From Cephalotus follicularis (taxonomy: Eukaryota > Streptophyta > Magnoliopsida > Oxalidales > Cephalotaceae): a stretch of DNA of 64,000 bases. The position numbers and the translations under genes are program-made. The notes beneath the pieces were generated by a model that saw only the letters and a list, made by a program, of their open reading frames with translations, was not told where the DNA came from and ran no database searches. The stretch is from assembly GCA_001972305.1 (NCBI GenBank), contig BDDD01002232.1:1-64000 (forward strand), written 5' to 3'. Positions 12,085 to 24,130 of this stretch are shown here, piece by piece. Position 1 is the first letter of the stretch. Every line of letters starts with the position of its first letter.

Positions 12085-13459
12085 ACCTAATTGACTTCAA
12101 TTAGACCTCAATTTGATGTTTAGTGGATTGGAGATTGCATATGTGCCTTGGCCGAATCTATGTAACCCTATGTTTAATGGGAGTTGCATCTATGTCTGTC
12201 ACACTAATGAAATCGACGAACCATTGAACGCCAGATTGTTACGTGTTTATTCAATTATATATCAGTTATATTTTTGAATTTCTTATGCATGCTCGTAGGC
12301 TTGGGACTCGGCCTAGCTTTGTGTTTTCTTATATGGATTATTTAATTGCTTTATTACATTTATGGAATTCAATTGGTCTGTAATAAGGCTGCCTGCTTGC
12401 ACCGTATTTATTCTTGTTCTTTTATTCTTAGAGTAGAATTCTCTTCTCCCACAATTGTATTTCTTTTTCTTTAATTGTGTACATATGGCTGTAAGTTGAA
12501 GAAAGAAGATCAATGGAGATTGAAGAGAAGATCAAGAAGATTACAAGACTAGTTAAATGCCATGTATGCATGGTAGCAATTGTAATAGATTTAAATTAAA
12601 TTAGTACACCTAGGAGTACGAGTGATCTCATTGGCTCACGTGATTACTTATAGCTTATGTCCCAAGTCAGTCCACTTTTAGGGTGCATATTAAGTCCTTT
12701 TACAATCCAAACACGTCCTTTTACAATCCAAACACGTCCAAGCATATTAAGTCGTCCAAATGGATTGGAAGATTAAAATTAATCTAAAACGGCTTTGGTA
12801 AATTTGATAAAAATTGATGAGACCAAATCCCTCCGACTTGTAAATAATAAGTCCATAAGTTGTGGGGCATATGGCTGTGCTGTCGTTGGCCTTCCACAAT
12901 CATCATTGTATGGTGTGGATATATTGGGGATGGCACTAGCCACAGTTGAGGTCCATTGTATAACTATTTCTATTTAATTTCAGTGTGAGGTACACTGGAA
13001 GGAAGTAACCATGTTTTTGATACTCTGACAGGCCACAGCGTGTGGGTATCAAAACGGGTCTATTTCTTTGAGGGTTGAGGGTTTGATTTATACCGAGATC
13101 TTATGGCTACCATCATGCCACAGTAAAGACCATAAGGGCTGGGAGGCCAAATCTAGTATCGGATCTTACATTTGGGGCGAGAGGTCCTGATGTAAATTGG
13201 TATTCATACATACCTATTAAGGTATTATGGTTTGCGCGGTCACAGTCGGGACCATAGTATTATGGATAGATTCCGACCCCCACTAGGAAAGGCTTTCCGA
13301 ATTTCACATGGGGGTGTGGGACACGATTAGAATAGTGGGAGGAGCCATAATTACAGAAGACTAAGTATTGTGGTAATAATATAAATGGAATGATTTGCTA
13401 ATTGAACTCTTTTTTGTTTCCTCTTTTATAGGTTGCTAATTATCACCATATTCTGCATC
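12085..13459 (+). other. Untranslated leader of Copia O
   Basis: About 1.4 kb between the primer-binding site and gag. No coding region or structured repeat is convincing. Two near-identical short stretches (TCCTTTTACAATCCAAACACG) lie in tandem around 12695-12740. Such a long leader is seen in some Copia lineages. Confidence 0.6.
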
Positions 13460-14149
13460 ATGTCAGTTGGCATAGCACTATCAAGAGTTTTGGAAACAAA
13501 CAAGCTAACGGGTCCTAATTTCTTGGATTGGCAGCGTAACCTGCGCTTAGCACTCACGAGCATGAAACTTTCTCATGTCATGACTGAGAGCGCCCCTAAA
13601 CCGGGAGCCAACCCGTCGGAAGAGCAAAAGGCCAAGAGGGCCAAATGGTTAGATGAGGACGAGCAAGCTCATTGCCTAGTGATTTCGGTTATGGTCCCGG
13701 AATTGGAAAGACATGACAAGAAACTTGATACCCTGGGAACCATAGTTCTTCGGCTTCAGGAGTTGTATGGATCTCGGTCGAAGAACGAGCGGTTTAACTT
13801 GTCCCGTCAGCTCTTCTGTACAAAAATGGCTGAGGGATCTTCAGTCCATGCACATGAATTGAAGATGATTGATCTTATTGAGCAGCTGACTCAGTTAGAT
13901 CTTACCATGGACAATGATTTCTACATTGACGTAGTGCTTTCATCTCTCCCTCGATCATACTCCCAGTTCATCACAAATTTTCACATGAACAAGATGGATA
14001 CTAATCTGCCTGAACTTATGGAGATGCTTCATACGGCCGAAGTGGACATGGACCATGGGAGGTCTAAGTCGAATGTGATGTTTCTTCCTTCTACATCTTC
14101 CCGGACAGCTCCAAGACATGTCCAAGGGCAAGGCGCCCATGAAACCTAA
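13460..14149 (+). pseudogene. Copia gag (capsid) with 3' frameshift
   Basis: I favour the ATG at 13460 (MSVGIALSRVLETNKLTGPN), although the frame is open from 13433. The LTGPNFLDWQRNLRLAL motif and the later LTMDNDFYIDVVLSSLP segment are typical of plant Copia Gag (UBN2 family), which forms the virus-like particle. The frame ends early at 14149. A plus-one frame from about 14115 continues with SKGKAPMKPKRKKKKGSK, the basic linker expected before the zinc knuckle, so one base has been gained or lost near there. A damaged knuckle (YCGKHEHWRSQC) lies at about 14253-14290. Confidence 0.85.
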
Positions 14150-14329
14150 AAGGAAGAAGAAGAAAGGGAGTAAAGCAGCTGTGTCGGCGAGGCCAACTGT
14201 TGGGGGATCCGTCCTTGATATGATCCAACAGCTTCAGGATGATGACTGTTGCTTATTGTGGAAAGCACGAACATTGGAGATCACAGTGCAGTGAGTTCCA
14301 AAAGTCCAAATCTGGAGGTGCCTCAGGGT

Positions 14330-14611
14330 CGGTACTTTCATGATTGAGCTTTTTCTAGATACTAATGTTAATTCAACTTTTGTTTTGGATTCAGGTTGTG
14401 GAACAAATATTTGTAACTCTTTGCAGGGGCTAAGAGGTGCTATATAGCTAAAAGAGGCTTAAGCTTTGGACTTGCGCTTAGGTGATGGATCGAGGATTCA
14501 CACCACAACAATAGGCATTTTTGAATTGCTTTTGGGTAATGGCCATGTAATTAAGCTTGATCCTTACAATTTTGTCAGAACCTTGTAAGAAACGTTGTTT
14601 CTGTTTCATGT
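14330..14611 (+). pseudogene. Copia aspartic protease remnant
   Basis: The translation near 14376-14405 reads FVLDSGCGTNICNSL, the catalytic DSG motif of the Copia protease that cleaves the Gag-Pol polyprotein. A stop (TAG) follows after LRGAI near 14446, and the downstream part (LRLGDGSRIHTTTIG) is still recognisable. It lies between the damaged gag and integrase. Confidence 0.8.
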
Positions 14612-15367
14612 TTGTATAAGATGGGCATGGAGCTCATTTTTTCTGCATATGGCTGTAGTCTTATACATAAAAATGTTCTTTTATGTGATGGACACATTGA
14701 CAATGGGATCTATGTTTTAAATACAAATGAACAAATGGCTTTAACAATTCAAACTGGAACAAGCACTAAAAGACAACAAGAGATATGCGATGTGAACCAT
14801 TCATACATATGGCATTGTAGATTAGGTCATCCTAGCGAGGCTAGACTAACACGTGTAGTTAAGGATGGTCTTTTAGATATCCAGGACGTGGAGTCCATTC
14901 CTACGTGTGAGCCATGTTCAATTGGAAAGATGACCAAATCTCCCTTCTCCGGGGTAGGAGAAAGGGCAGTGGACATACTGGGACTTGTCCATACCGACGT
15001 CTGCGGACCTATGTCGATCAATGCTAATGGAGGTTTTCCTTACTTCATTACCTTTATTGATGACTTGTCAGGGTATGGGTATGTGTTTCTGATGAAACAC
15101 AAGTCTGAAGACTTTGAGAGTTTCAAGGAATTTAGACTAGAAGTAGAAAAGCAAATGGGTAAACCCATTAAGATCCTTCAGTCATATCGAGGTGGTGAAT
15201 ACCTATCTACTGAATTCCGGGGTTATTTGAGGGATAACGAAATTCTCTCTCAGTGGATACCTCTTGGAACAACACAGCATAATGGTGTGTCCGAACGGAG
15301 GAACCGGACTTTGATGAACATGGTCCGGTCCATGATGTCTTTCGCTGATCTTCCTATATCATTATGA
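14612..15367 (+). pseudogene. Copia integrase, N-terminal and core domains
   Basis: The zinc-binding HHCC domain is visible (WHCRLGHPSEARL, then CEPCSIGKM). The catalytic core follows, with HTDVCGPM holding the first Asp, FITFIDDLSGYGYVFL, and HNGVSERRNRTLMNMVRSMM holding the Glu. The second catalytic Asp, normally in a SDRGGEY motif, is Tyr here (SYRGGEY, near 15186), which should abolish strand transfer. The frame ends at a TGA that replaces the usual Trp after LPISL (15365-15367) and resumes at once in the same frame. Confidence 0.9.
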
Positions 15368-16141
15368 GGTTATGCACTATTTTTTCCAGTGCACATCCTA
15401 AACCGGATTTTTTCAAAACCCGTCCCCTCCACACCTTACGAGGTTTTCAAAGGGAGGAAACCCAGCCTAAACCATTCGAGGGTTTGGGGCTGTCCAGCTT
15501 ATGTTAGGAGACAGGAGCCTTCTAAACTGGAGGCACGAGCGGATCATTACTGGTTTGTGGGGTATCCTAAAGTGACAAAAGGATACTACTTTTACCATCC
15601 CAGTGATCAAAAGGTTTTTCTTTCGCATACTGTCAAATTCCTAGATAAGGAATACCTACTTGTAGGAAGTAGTGGGAGCAAGGTGGAACTGAGAGAGTTG
15701 TCACCCGGTGAAAGCCCACAGGATGACAAGGAATTAGAGGTTCAACCCTCTGCAGACATAGTTAGGGAAGGTTGCCAACCTAAGAGTGGATCTCAGATAG
15801 CCGCTCCTCAGCTGAGGAGATTAGGCAAAGTTCTGGTGCTCCATGAGAGATATGGCTTTCTCATTCAAGGCACTGAGGAACTCAATGACATTGATGATGA
15901 TGAGTCTATTAGCTACAAGGAGGCAGTGAAGAGCACTGAATCCAGGGCATGGCTAGAGGCCATGAAATCCGAGATGGACTCCATGGATGCCAACCAAGTA
16001 TGGAACTTGGTCGATGCACCAGAGGGTATCAACCCTATTGGTTGCAAATGGATCTTCGAGAGGAAGATTGGCGCTGATGGTAACATAGAGACTTATAAAG
16101 CGTGATTGGTCTCGAAAGGGTATAGGCATAGACACAGAGTG
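15368..16141 (+). pseudogene. Copia integrase C-terminus and RT linker
   Basis: Continues from the integrase stop in the same frame: ILNRIFSKPVPSTPYEVFKG and VWGCPAYVRR are conserved in the Copia integrase C-terminus. EAVKSTESRAWLEAMKSEMD and GCKWIFERKIGADGN open the reverse transcriptase. A TGA in place of an Arg codon (after YKA, 16103-16105) breaks it before the RT catalytic part. Confidence 0.88.
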
Positions 16142-17460
16142 GACTATACATAAACTTTCTCACCAGTTGCTATGCTTAAGTCCATCTGGATATTGCTTGC
16201 TTTTGTAGCTCATTATGATTATGAGATATGGCAAATGGATGTCAAGACAACATTCTTGAATGGCTTTCTTGAAGAGGACATTTGTTTGTCCCAGCCCGAG
16301 GGGTTTGCATCCAAGGAGCATCCACAGAGAGTGTGTAAGCTCCAAAGGTCTATCTATGGCCTTAAGCAAGCATCCCGTAGCTGGAACATTCATTTTGATA
16401 AGACCGTTAATACTTTCATTTTCATCAAAAAAAATGGATAGCCGTGTGTCTACCGGAAATATGATGGTGCAAACATCACTTTCTTGGTACTATACGTGGA
16501 TGACATACTAATCATAGGGAATGATGTGGGTATGTTGCAGTCCGTTAAAGTATGGTTGTCCAAGAACTTCTCCATGAAGGATTTGGGAGAGGCTTCCTAT
16601 ACATTGGGTATAACGATCTATTGAGACAGAATAGGTTGGTCGGACTCTCCCAAAGCCAGTACATCAGCAAGGTGCTGAAATGGTATGGCCTTGAGAATTC
16701 CAAGCGTGGCCTCCTCCGATTGTCCAGGGAATTCACCTCTCCATGAGGATGTCTCCACAGACAAATGAGGAGAGGGATCGCATGAGTAGGCAGCCATATG
16801 CTTCGGCTGTTGGCTCTATCATGTACGCCATGCTGTGTACTAGACCTGATGTCACAAATGCCTTGGGTATGGCTAGTCGATTTTAGTCTGACCCTTGTGA
16901 GAAACACTGGGAAGTAGTCAAGGGGGTTCTCAAATACCTGAGAAGGACTCAGGATACCTTCTTGGTCTATGGAGGAGATAGTGAGTTGAGATTAGAGGGC
17001 TTTGCAGACTCTAGTTTCAACAGTGATCCAGATGATCACAAATCCGTTTTGGGATATGTTTTCATCCTGAACGGAGGTGCTGTGAGCTGGAGGAGTTCGA
17101 AGCAGGAAACTACTACTGACTCCACTATGGAAGCATAATATGTTGCAGCCTCAGATGCCGCCAAGGAAGCTGTTTGGATGCGAAAGTTCATTGCTGAACT
17201 TGAAGTGGTTCCAACCATTGCACGTCCAGTTGTGGTGTACTGTGACAACAATGGACCTATTGCACAAGCCAAAAAACCCCGGTCTCATCATCACTCCAAG
17301 CACATACAGTGACGGTATCACCTGTTTAGAGATATCATTGACAGAGGAGACATTACCCTTGAGAGAGTTACCACAGAGTCAAATTTAGCAGACCCACTAA
17401 CCAAGGCCTTGAGCAGCACTATTCTGGAGAGACATCGAAGTGCCAAGGGCTTAGTCTATA
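16142..17460 (+). pseudogene. Copia reverse transcriptase and RNase H
   Basis: RT motifs read in order: WQMDVKTTFLNGFLEEDICL, SIYGLKQASRSWN, and the catalytic LYVDDIL at about 16490. RNase H follows, with DSTMEA then a stop then YVAASDAAKEAVW near 17117-17175, and an HHSKHIQ-like segment around 17290-17310. Several stops and at least two frame changes are scattered after 16440, so it is clearly inactive. Confidence 0.88.
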
Positions 17461-17480
17461 GGCCATCGTGGCTATAGGGC

Positions 17481-17492
17481 CAAGTGGGAGAT
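17481..17492 (+). other. Polypurine tract of Copia O
   Basis: CAAGTGGGAGAT directly before the 3' LTR start TGTTAGG. It primes plus-strand DNA synthesis. Confidence 0.8.
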
Positions 17493-19256
17493 TGTTAGGT
17501 TAGGGGTATCCCTGTATGCCATGATATGGCTCGTTGGTTGTATATATACACTCTTGATTAATACAATTCTGAATTCCATTCATATTTCATGTGCATATTT
17601 ATATATTGGCAAGGCTTTGTGGCTCATCCCAACCAACCCAAAGGAACAGAATAATTATTTATAATTAACTGTATGTCATATAGCGCCCTATCACACAAAA
17701 GCGTTGGATCTCGTGCCAAGGAGGCTATGAGAATGAGATCCTTACTCCTTGTGACAAACCGTTCCAAGTCACAGGTTCACTTTCTTTGCGCCATTGATGA
17801 ACCACGAAAACTTGTCACATTGCGCTTGCTCCCGACATTAACTAAGGGAGGATGGTTATCTCGTAGCCATTTGGGTTTATCGCTAAAGGTAAATGTGAGG
17901 TGTGTGCTAGAGAGCATGACACTGAACAGACCCACCAATAGGAAACCTATTTGGATAGTCAATACCCAATGTCAATAGGATTCCTATGGTCTCGGTAGTG
18001 TATAGTCTATGGTGACTAGTAGGTCTATAGCCTACGTTGTCTCCTTTGACCTGAGCGGCTGAAATGCATTGTGTAGTGACTGCTTGACTTTGATTACTAC
18101 CTTCCCTAGCATAAGCCATGTGTTGGCAAAAGGGTTGTCTTTGGGTCTTGTGGGAGCTGCATTGAGATTATGGGCGAGTGCGCAATAGGGGATCATCACA
18201 CCCGGGATGAGGGTGACCAGCTCTATTTATCTATGTACATTGTAGAATTAAAAGTTTTGATCAGGCATAGGTGGACTGGGAACGAGAGGTTTCCATGGGA
18301 GGTCTACCGATAGTCTCAGTGCGATCATAGATTCATAGTTATCGCATCAATACTAGGGGTGGCATTCATCCAAACCCTAGGCTATGATCGGAGTCAAGTA
18401 TGATGAGGGATACATGACACAGATGCCGATGACTGGATAAAGCGACAGACTATTCATACTATGAAAGATAGACGTGGTAATACACGGATCCGGGGGGTGA
18501 CTAGCGCTGACACTGGGGCTGTTTTGATAGTCGGTGACTATTAGAATGGTCGTACCAGTAATCGGGATGTTCTGAGAATTTATCTTCATACTAGAGATCA
18601 ACAGGATTTCGTGTCCTGCCTGACTTTGAACAGGTTGACATGTGATGGACACATGCCATTTAGTGAAAGGACAACATCAGGGAAGATGTTGCTTTGCTAG
18701 TGAATATTTCGTTTGCTTGATATAGGTCCATGCAGTGCCATGATGAAATATTCCATACAGAGGGTTTGAAAATAGAAGAGAATGTCTCATCCTTGTCTTA
18801 AGCATCAACACCATTGAGAGCATGCGTTGACGCCACGTCTAGCCTAAGCCCTTGGGCGTCAACGCTATGGAGAGCATGCATCGACACCATATAAAAGAGG
18901 GACTTACGCGTTGATGCCATGGAGAGCATGCGTTGATGCTATATGTAGCTAGAGTTGCTGGGCGTTAACATCGTGGAGAGCATGTGTTGATGCCACGTTA
19001 TTCCAGTGACTTACGCGTTGACGCTATGATGTTTATACGTCGATGCTAAGATAGGAAGAGACTACACGCATGTGTCATCTTATCGTTGGCGTTAATGCCA
19101 AGATAGGATGAGACGCATGACGTTGATGCCTAGAGGGCTGACACACGGCATCTCAACAGACTTGAGAGAAGTTGGTGTGACTTTTGGGATAAAGTGTAGA
19201 GAGAAGTCAAAGATTATAAATAGCTAAAGGATAAGAGGTCAAAGCTTACACAACAC

Positions 19257-19293
<37 letters not shown>

Positions 19294-20032
19294 CTTCCAT
19301 GTCTCTTCTTTCAGCTGCCAGCGTACACGTTGACAACATATGCCTACGTGTCGACGCCAAGGATGCTTGGTTCAAAAAGCAGCCATTTTCAACCCTCCTT
19401 TCACACCTCAAAGTTCATGATAGGTGGAGATAACTTGTACACTCCATCTTATCTTTACCTAGAGTGATTTAGTGTAGGATAAACACTTGGTCTTTAACCT
19501 TTGATCTTCCTTTTCCGTGGCTTAAGGAGGATCCTTGGACTTCTTGGGACAAAAGTGAAGAGGGAGCTAATCTAAAAGGAAGCAGTCTTCACCCTTGGTA
19601 AGAATCTCTTTCTTCTTCTTCTATGGTTCCATGGTAGTGGGTTGTTGCAAGGGTGGGTGACCCTAGCCAAACCTCCATGGATTTCTTTGGTGGGAACCTA
19701 GAAACTCTTAGGGTTAGGGAAACTAGGGTTTGGGTTTTTGGGCTTCTTAGCTAGGGTTTGTGTGTTGACCTTGTGTGTTATTATTCAGCCCCTTTACTTA
19801 GGGTTTATGGCAACCCTAAGGTAAACCCGATTATTCCCCATGCTTGGTTTTGGTTTTGGATTGATTGTTTAATTAGGGTTCCTTGGCACTCATTGGGACA
19901 ATTGGACTTAGATTAGGGCATCCCATTGCCTTGGGATTAATCAATTGGATGAAATTTAAAATTAATCCACCCTAAACCCTAATGTCCGAATTGATTTCGT
20001 TTCTTTCGTTGCGCTTGAGCATGTTCCCAACA
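17493..20032 (+). mobile_element. 3' LTR of Copia O (2,540 bp)
   Basis: Begins TGTTAGGTTAGGGG right after the polypurine tract and ends CCCAACA. It has the TATA box at 19215-19222, a CT tract at 19259-19290 and the GTTGACG repeat cluster at about 18803-19150. It carries the empty site for solo LTR A. It differs from the 5' LTR by frequent substitutions and small indels, so the insertion is old compared with the TRIM below. Confidence 0.9.
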
Positions 20033-20097
20033 ATAACACCACATCATAGACCAATGGGCATGCTAAGGAGAGTTGGTCATCGAACTTACACCTCACC
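20033..20097. other. Short unassigned spacer
   Basis: 65 bases between the end of Copia O and the start of LTR P. Nothing recognisable. It is the flank into which O or P inserted. Confidence 0.4.
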
Positions 20098-21360
20098 TGT
20101 TAGAGTAGGGGTGTCCCTGCATGCCACGAGGTGGATCTGCATAAATATGTATGTATGTATGAGATGCACCCCTTAACTGGAGATATCTCTTTAAGCCGCG
20201 GGGCGACGGCATGTGTGTATATTACACTCTCTATTTGTATAATCTAAATTCATTTTCGTGTTTTATAGTGCATATTCAATCAACAATGGCAACCCGGTAT
20301 ATGTATATCCCAAACCATCTCAATGGATCAGTTGATCACCATGTCAACTGAGTACACATATAGTGCCCTATCATTCGAGGGGTTGGATCTCATGCCTGAG
20401 AGGTTAAGAGAATGAGATCCTTACTCCCTTCTGACAGAACGTTCCAAGTCATAGGTTCACTTTCTTAGGGCAATAGATGAACGGCAAAGACTTGCCGTAT
20501 TATGCTTGCTCCCGGGTTTTGTGGAGGATGGATTATCTCGTTACCATTTGGATTTATCCTAAAGTATAATGCGGGGTTCGTGCTAAGGAGCATGAGACTG
20601 AACAGACCCACCTTAGGAAACCTATTTGGAAAGTCATACCTATGTCAATAGGATTCCTATAGTCTCGGTAGTGTATAGTCTATGGTGACTAGTAGACCAT
20701 TCGTGGAGCTACGTTGTATCGTTAGACCTGAGCGGCTGACATGCGTTGTGTTGTAACTGTTTGGCCTTGATTTCTGCCTTCCCCAACACTAGCCACGTGC
20801 TGGCAAAAGGGTTGTCTTTGGGCCTCGTGGGAGCTTCATTGAGATGAATGGGCGAGTTCGCAATAAGGGATCGTCACACCCATATGCAGGGTGATCGGCT
20901 CTATATTAATTATGTCCGTTGAGACTCATAAAACCCTGATCAGGTATAGGCAGACTATAAATGGGGTTTTCGGGAAAGTTTGCCAAAAGTCTCGATGCGT
21001 ACGTGAATTTATAGTTATCGCGACTTTACCTAGGGGTGACATTATTCCAAACCCTAGGTCGCGGTCGGAGCCAAGTATGACGTAGGATACATGACACATA
21101 TACCGTAAACTGGATAAAGTACTGGTTTAACCGGATGTCGACTTATAGACGTCGTTGATTTTACAAATCCGGGGGGTGATGGGATTCACATCGGGGCTGT
21201 TTTAATAGTTGGAGACTATTGGGATAGTCGTACCATAACTCATGGGATGTTCTGGGAAATTTATAGTCGTACCAGATTCAAACCGGGCTTTCGGGTGTCA
21301 CCTGATTATTGAAAAGCGATGCATGCTACACACATGCTAGCTTGGTGGAAAATCTAGTTT
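20098..21360 (+). mobile_element. LTR fragment P, diverged relative of Copia O LTR
   Basis: Starts TGTTAGAGTAGGGG, close to the O LTR start. It keeps the same order of recognisable stretches: a block near 20595 (GACTGAACAGACCCACC), a GTGACTAGTAG block near 20685, GGGCGAGTTCGC near 20848, and GGGGTGATGGGATTCACATC near 21172. Similarity fades after about 21350. It has no internal region in the window, so it is either a solo LTR or a truncated element of a sister family. The right border is not defined. Confidence 0.7.
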
Positions 21361-22563
21361 TAACTAGTATATATTAATATGGCATTAGTGGTTTATTTAT
21401 TTATTTAAATTTACCACCGTATTGCCAAATTGATATATTAAGAGAAACCACAATGGGTGTATGTTTAACATACAATGTGCGGGGCACATACTTTAAACTA
21501 GAGAGAGACTTTATGTTATATATATAATAAAAGAGAAAGACTTTTTGACTAAGTCAAAATTTTGGCATTAGACATGCCAAAGCGCCAGGTTCACGTGCGC
21601 TAGCGGGCGAGAAATGCATGAATGCGTGCGTAGCGCCTGGACGGCTCTTTCGGCCGAAGAAGACGACGCCGCTGGGGTCGGTGGCCAGGGAAAGAGGCGG
21701 CCTTCCATCCACGGTAAGCGTCTTTCTCTTCTCTCCCCGTTTTTCTCTTCTCTCTCTCTCTGGTTTGGCCCGACGCTTTACGCGTCACCCACTGTCGCGC
21801 CTTCTCTTTCGTCGCCGGTGTCTTGGTAGGTGGAGCCATGCTTGGCTTTGCTTATTTTGGCATTAGACTAGGTTTGACCGATGTTGTTTGGCCAGGTTTG
21901 TGCACACAGAGTCGACCCTGGTGACTCAGTACGTTTTGCGCCGTGACTCGGCGTTCCGCGCTGATTCACGGCCAGTCTTGTGTTGAGTTGTGTTGGCCGT
22001 GCTTTGTAGTTGCTGGCTGTGGTGGTGTGGTGTCGCGACGATCCTGTTTTCACTGGACGGGTTGACTCGTCGCCATCTATTCGCCATGTTCCAGGACGAG
22101 TCTCGGCCACCAGTGGCTTTATCGGGTTTTTGTGGTCCACATATGTCGCAGTCGGTCAATGATACGTTGACCGAGTCATACTGTCGCCGCCGCTGTTCGA
22201 CCCCTACGGGAGCGCTGCCCGGTGCGTCTCATCTAGAAATGAGTTGAGCAGTTTTTTTGGAGTTCGTTGGTGTCTTGGTTGAAGTTTTCGTGGATTGGCT
22301 GGAAACCGGCAGTGGAGCCGGTAATCGGCAGTTGCTTCGGTAAGCTCGTAGAGGCAAAGTGATGGAGTTGCCAACGTTGGTATGGTTCCTATTCTTATGT
22401 TTTTGTTGTGTACCGAATTGGTTTCGGTTAAGTGGATGTATGCTTGACTGTTTTCTTTTGTTCGATTAAATATTAAACGGAGATCCTAGGCGCATAGATT
22501 TTGGAAGTAAGATGTAATTGTGAACCTTGACTTGCAGTCTTGGTGTTTTTGAAAAATTAAAAT
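21361..22563 (+). mobile_element. Left part of LTR G (Gypsy-like)
   Basis: AT-rich stretch with TATATATAATAAAAG near 21517, then a GC-rich leader with a CT tract (about 21718-21765) and a likely splice donor CACGGTAAGCG near 21710. Wording and layout resemble LTR L at 62649 onwards (GGTAAGCCC followed by a CT-rich tract, then GTGACTCAG-type stretches). I see no coding sequence; the open frames at 21600-22250 are on both strands and in the GC-rich leader. The left border is not defined. The right side is cut by F at 22564. Confidence 0.45.
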
Positions 22564-23904
22564 TGTACACACTTGCATCCTAGACCCAAAATCGACCAGG
22601 ACCCCTCCCGGGTTCCAACATCACCCTCATCCGATATCACATGTCACAGATCACATAGTACCCAATATAAGAGTATAAAGTACGATATCGCAATAATACA
22701 CGTAGAGAAAGAAGCACGTAAGCCTACGTGCATAATGGAAGGTGACAATATCACCAAAACTAGAACTCATCATTTACAAATCAACGATATCATAACTGTA
22801 ATACCCCGTTTGTCCGTGTGCATTTTCTAGGGCTTTTAAATTTGTTTTGTTAAGTTGTCGGTCTATTTTGATTTTTGGACTCTTATGTTTTGGGCGAAAT
22901 GATACCTTCTTTGAGCTTTTGGAAAATTGTTAGGAAGTGTTTATGAATAAGCAAAATTGATTTTTAGTATAACTTAATTAATTTTATATCAGTTTTATTA
23001 TTATTATTGGTAAAATTATTTTATTTAGGAACAAAATCCCTTATTTTGGTTAAAAACTTATTTTCTCATCTCTCTCTCCCGTATGTATCTCTTTTTCTCT
23101 CCCAAACTGATTCTCTTCCTTCTTTCTCTCCCTCAATCTCGAATTTTCTGCCCCCTTTTCCTATCCTATCAGATTTTGATCTCTCTTACCTTATCTCAGC
23201 CTAATTTGTCTCTCTATTTTAGGTTAAATATGTTGTTAGTCATTGTTTTGCCATTTATCTCTTTTTCTTGCTTGGTACGCACCGACCGGAGAGTTCAAGA
23301 ATTCGTTTTGTTCTTCTTTGCTTCATCAAATCAGGTTTGGTTATTCATATTTCGGTTTAAGGATTGTGTTGCGTGTTATGCATAACAATGATAGTTTTTG
23401 AATCCGTGTGTTCCTCCCTCTTGTTTTCCTTTTGAACAGCCATTGAACACCTCTGAAATTGGTGTCTCTGCAACTGTTTAGGCATCCTTCAGCTTTATTT
23501 TTCCTCAGTGGTTATGGCTTAGTAATTGATTTTGGTCTTATGTCATCCAATTCTATTGCATATAGGTTGCCAGAGTTTTGTTGGTTTTGGTTCCTGCCAT
23601 TCTAGGACATGTCATTGTTTCTGAATCTGTTAGTAAGCCTTTAAGCATCTTGAAAGAGTTGTGTAATCTGGTTTTGATAAATGACAATGATAATTGGACA
23701 GAAAATTGGATTTTGTATATGTATGCATTGGTTTAAGTTCATCAGTCACTTTAAGTTGGTCACTATCGAGTACCTCTCTTAAATTCAGTGTTATGTTACT
23801 ATTTTAAATGTCATATAGGATCCTTTTAAGTGTTTATGGCACTCTGGTATTGTAATATTCGAGTTTTGAAAGCAATATTGCATTGAACTATCATATTTTG
23901 TTTC

Positions 23905-24130
23905 TCTGTCGCCTAGAACAGTCGGATGCCTATTAGAACATCCGACTGTTTTGCCTTGTGTGGTCGGCTGCCTTGTGAATCAGTCGGCTGTTTTGTCTTG
24001 CACAGTCGACTGGACCCCTGTCACAGTCGACTGGCCGTAGCCCAGTTTGTGTAGTCACCTGCCTATGCTGTATATTCGACTGCCACCCTTTGAACAGTCG
24101 ACTGGATTTTGTTAAAGTCGGCTGGATGTG
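23905..24130 (+). repeat. CAGTCGACTG repeat cluster in LTR B
   Basis: About nine copies of a palindromic CAGTCGACTG or CAGTCGGCTG motif, 15-35 bases apart, with spacers such as TTTTGCCTTGTG and GACCCCTGTCA. LTR D carries a matching cluster. Confidence 0.85.

Larger units (their letters stand above)
6960..20032 (+). mobile_element. Copia retrotransposon O, degenerate
   Basis: In order: 5' LTR (interrupted), primer-binding site, leader, gag, protease, integrase, reverse transcriptase/RNase H, polypurine tract, 3' LTR. The order PR-IN-RT identifies Ty1/Copia. Without the nested LTR A and one target duplication, the visible element is about 10.1 kb. The 5' LTR lacks the part matching 17493-17916; because element N abuts it exactly there, the missing part probably lies left of N, outside the window. 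The pol frame has several stops and frameshifts, so the copy is inactive. The 5-bp duplication cannot be checked. Confidence 0.9.
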
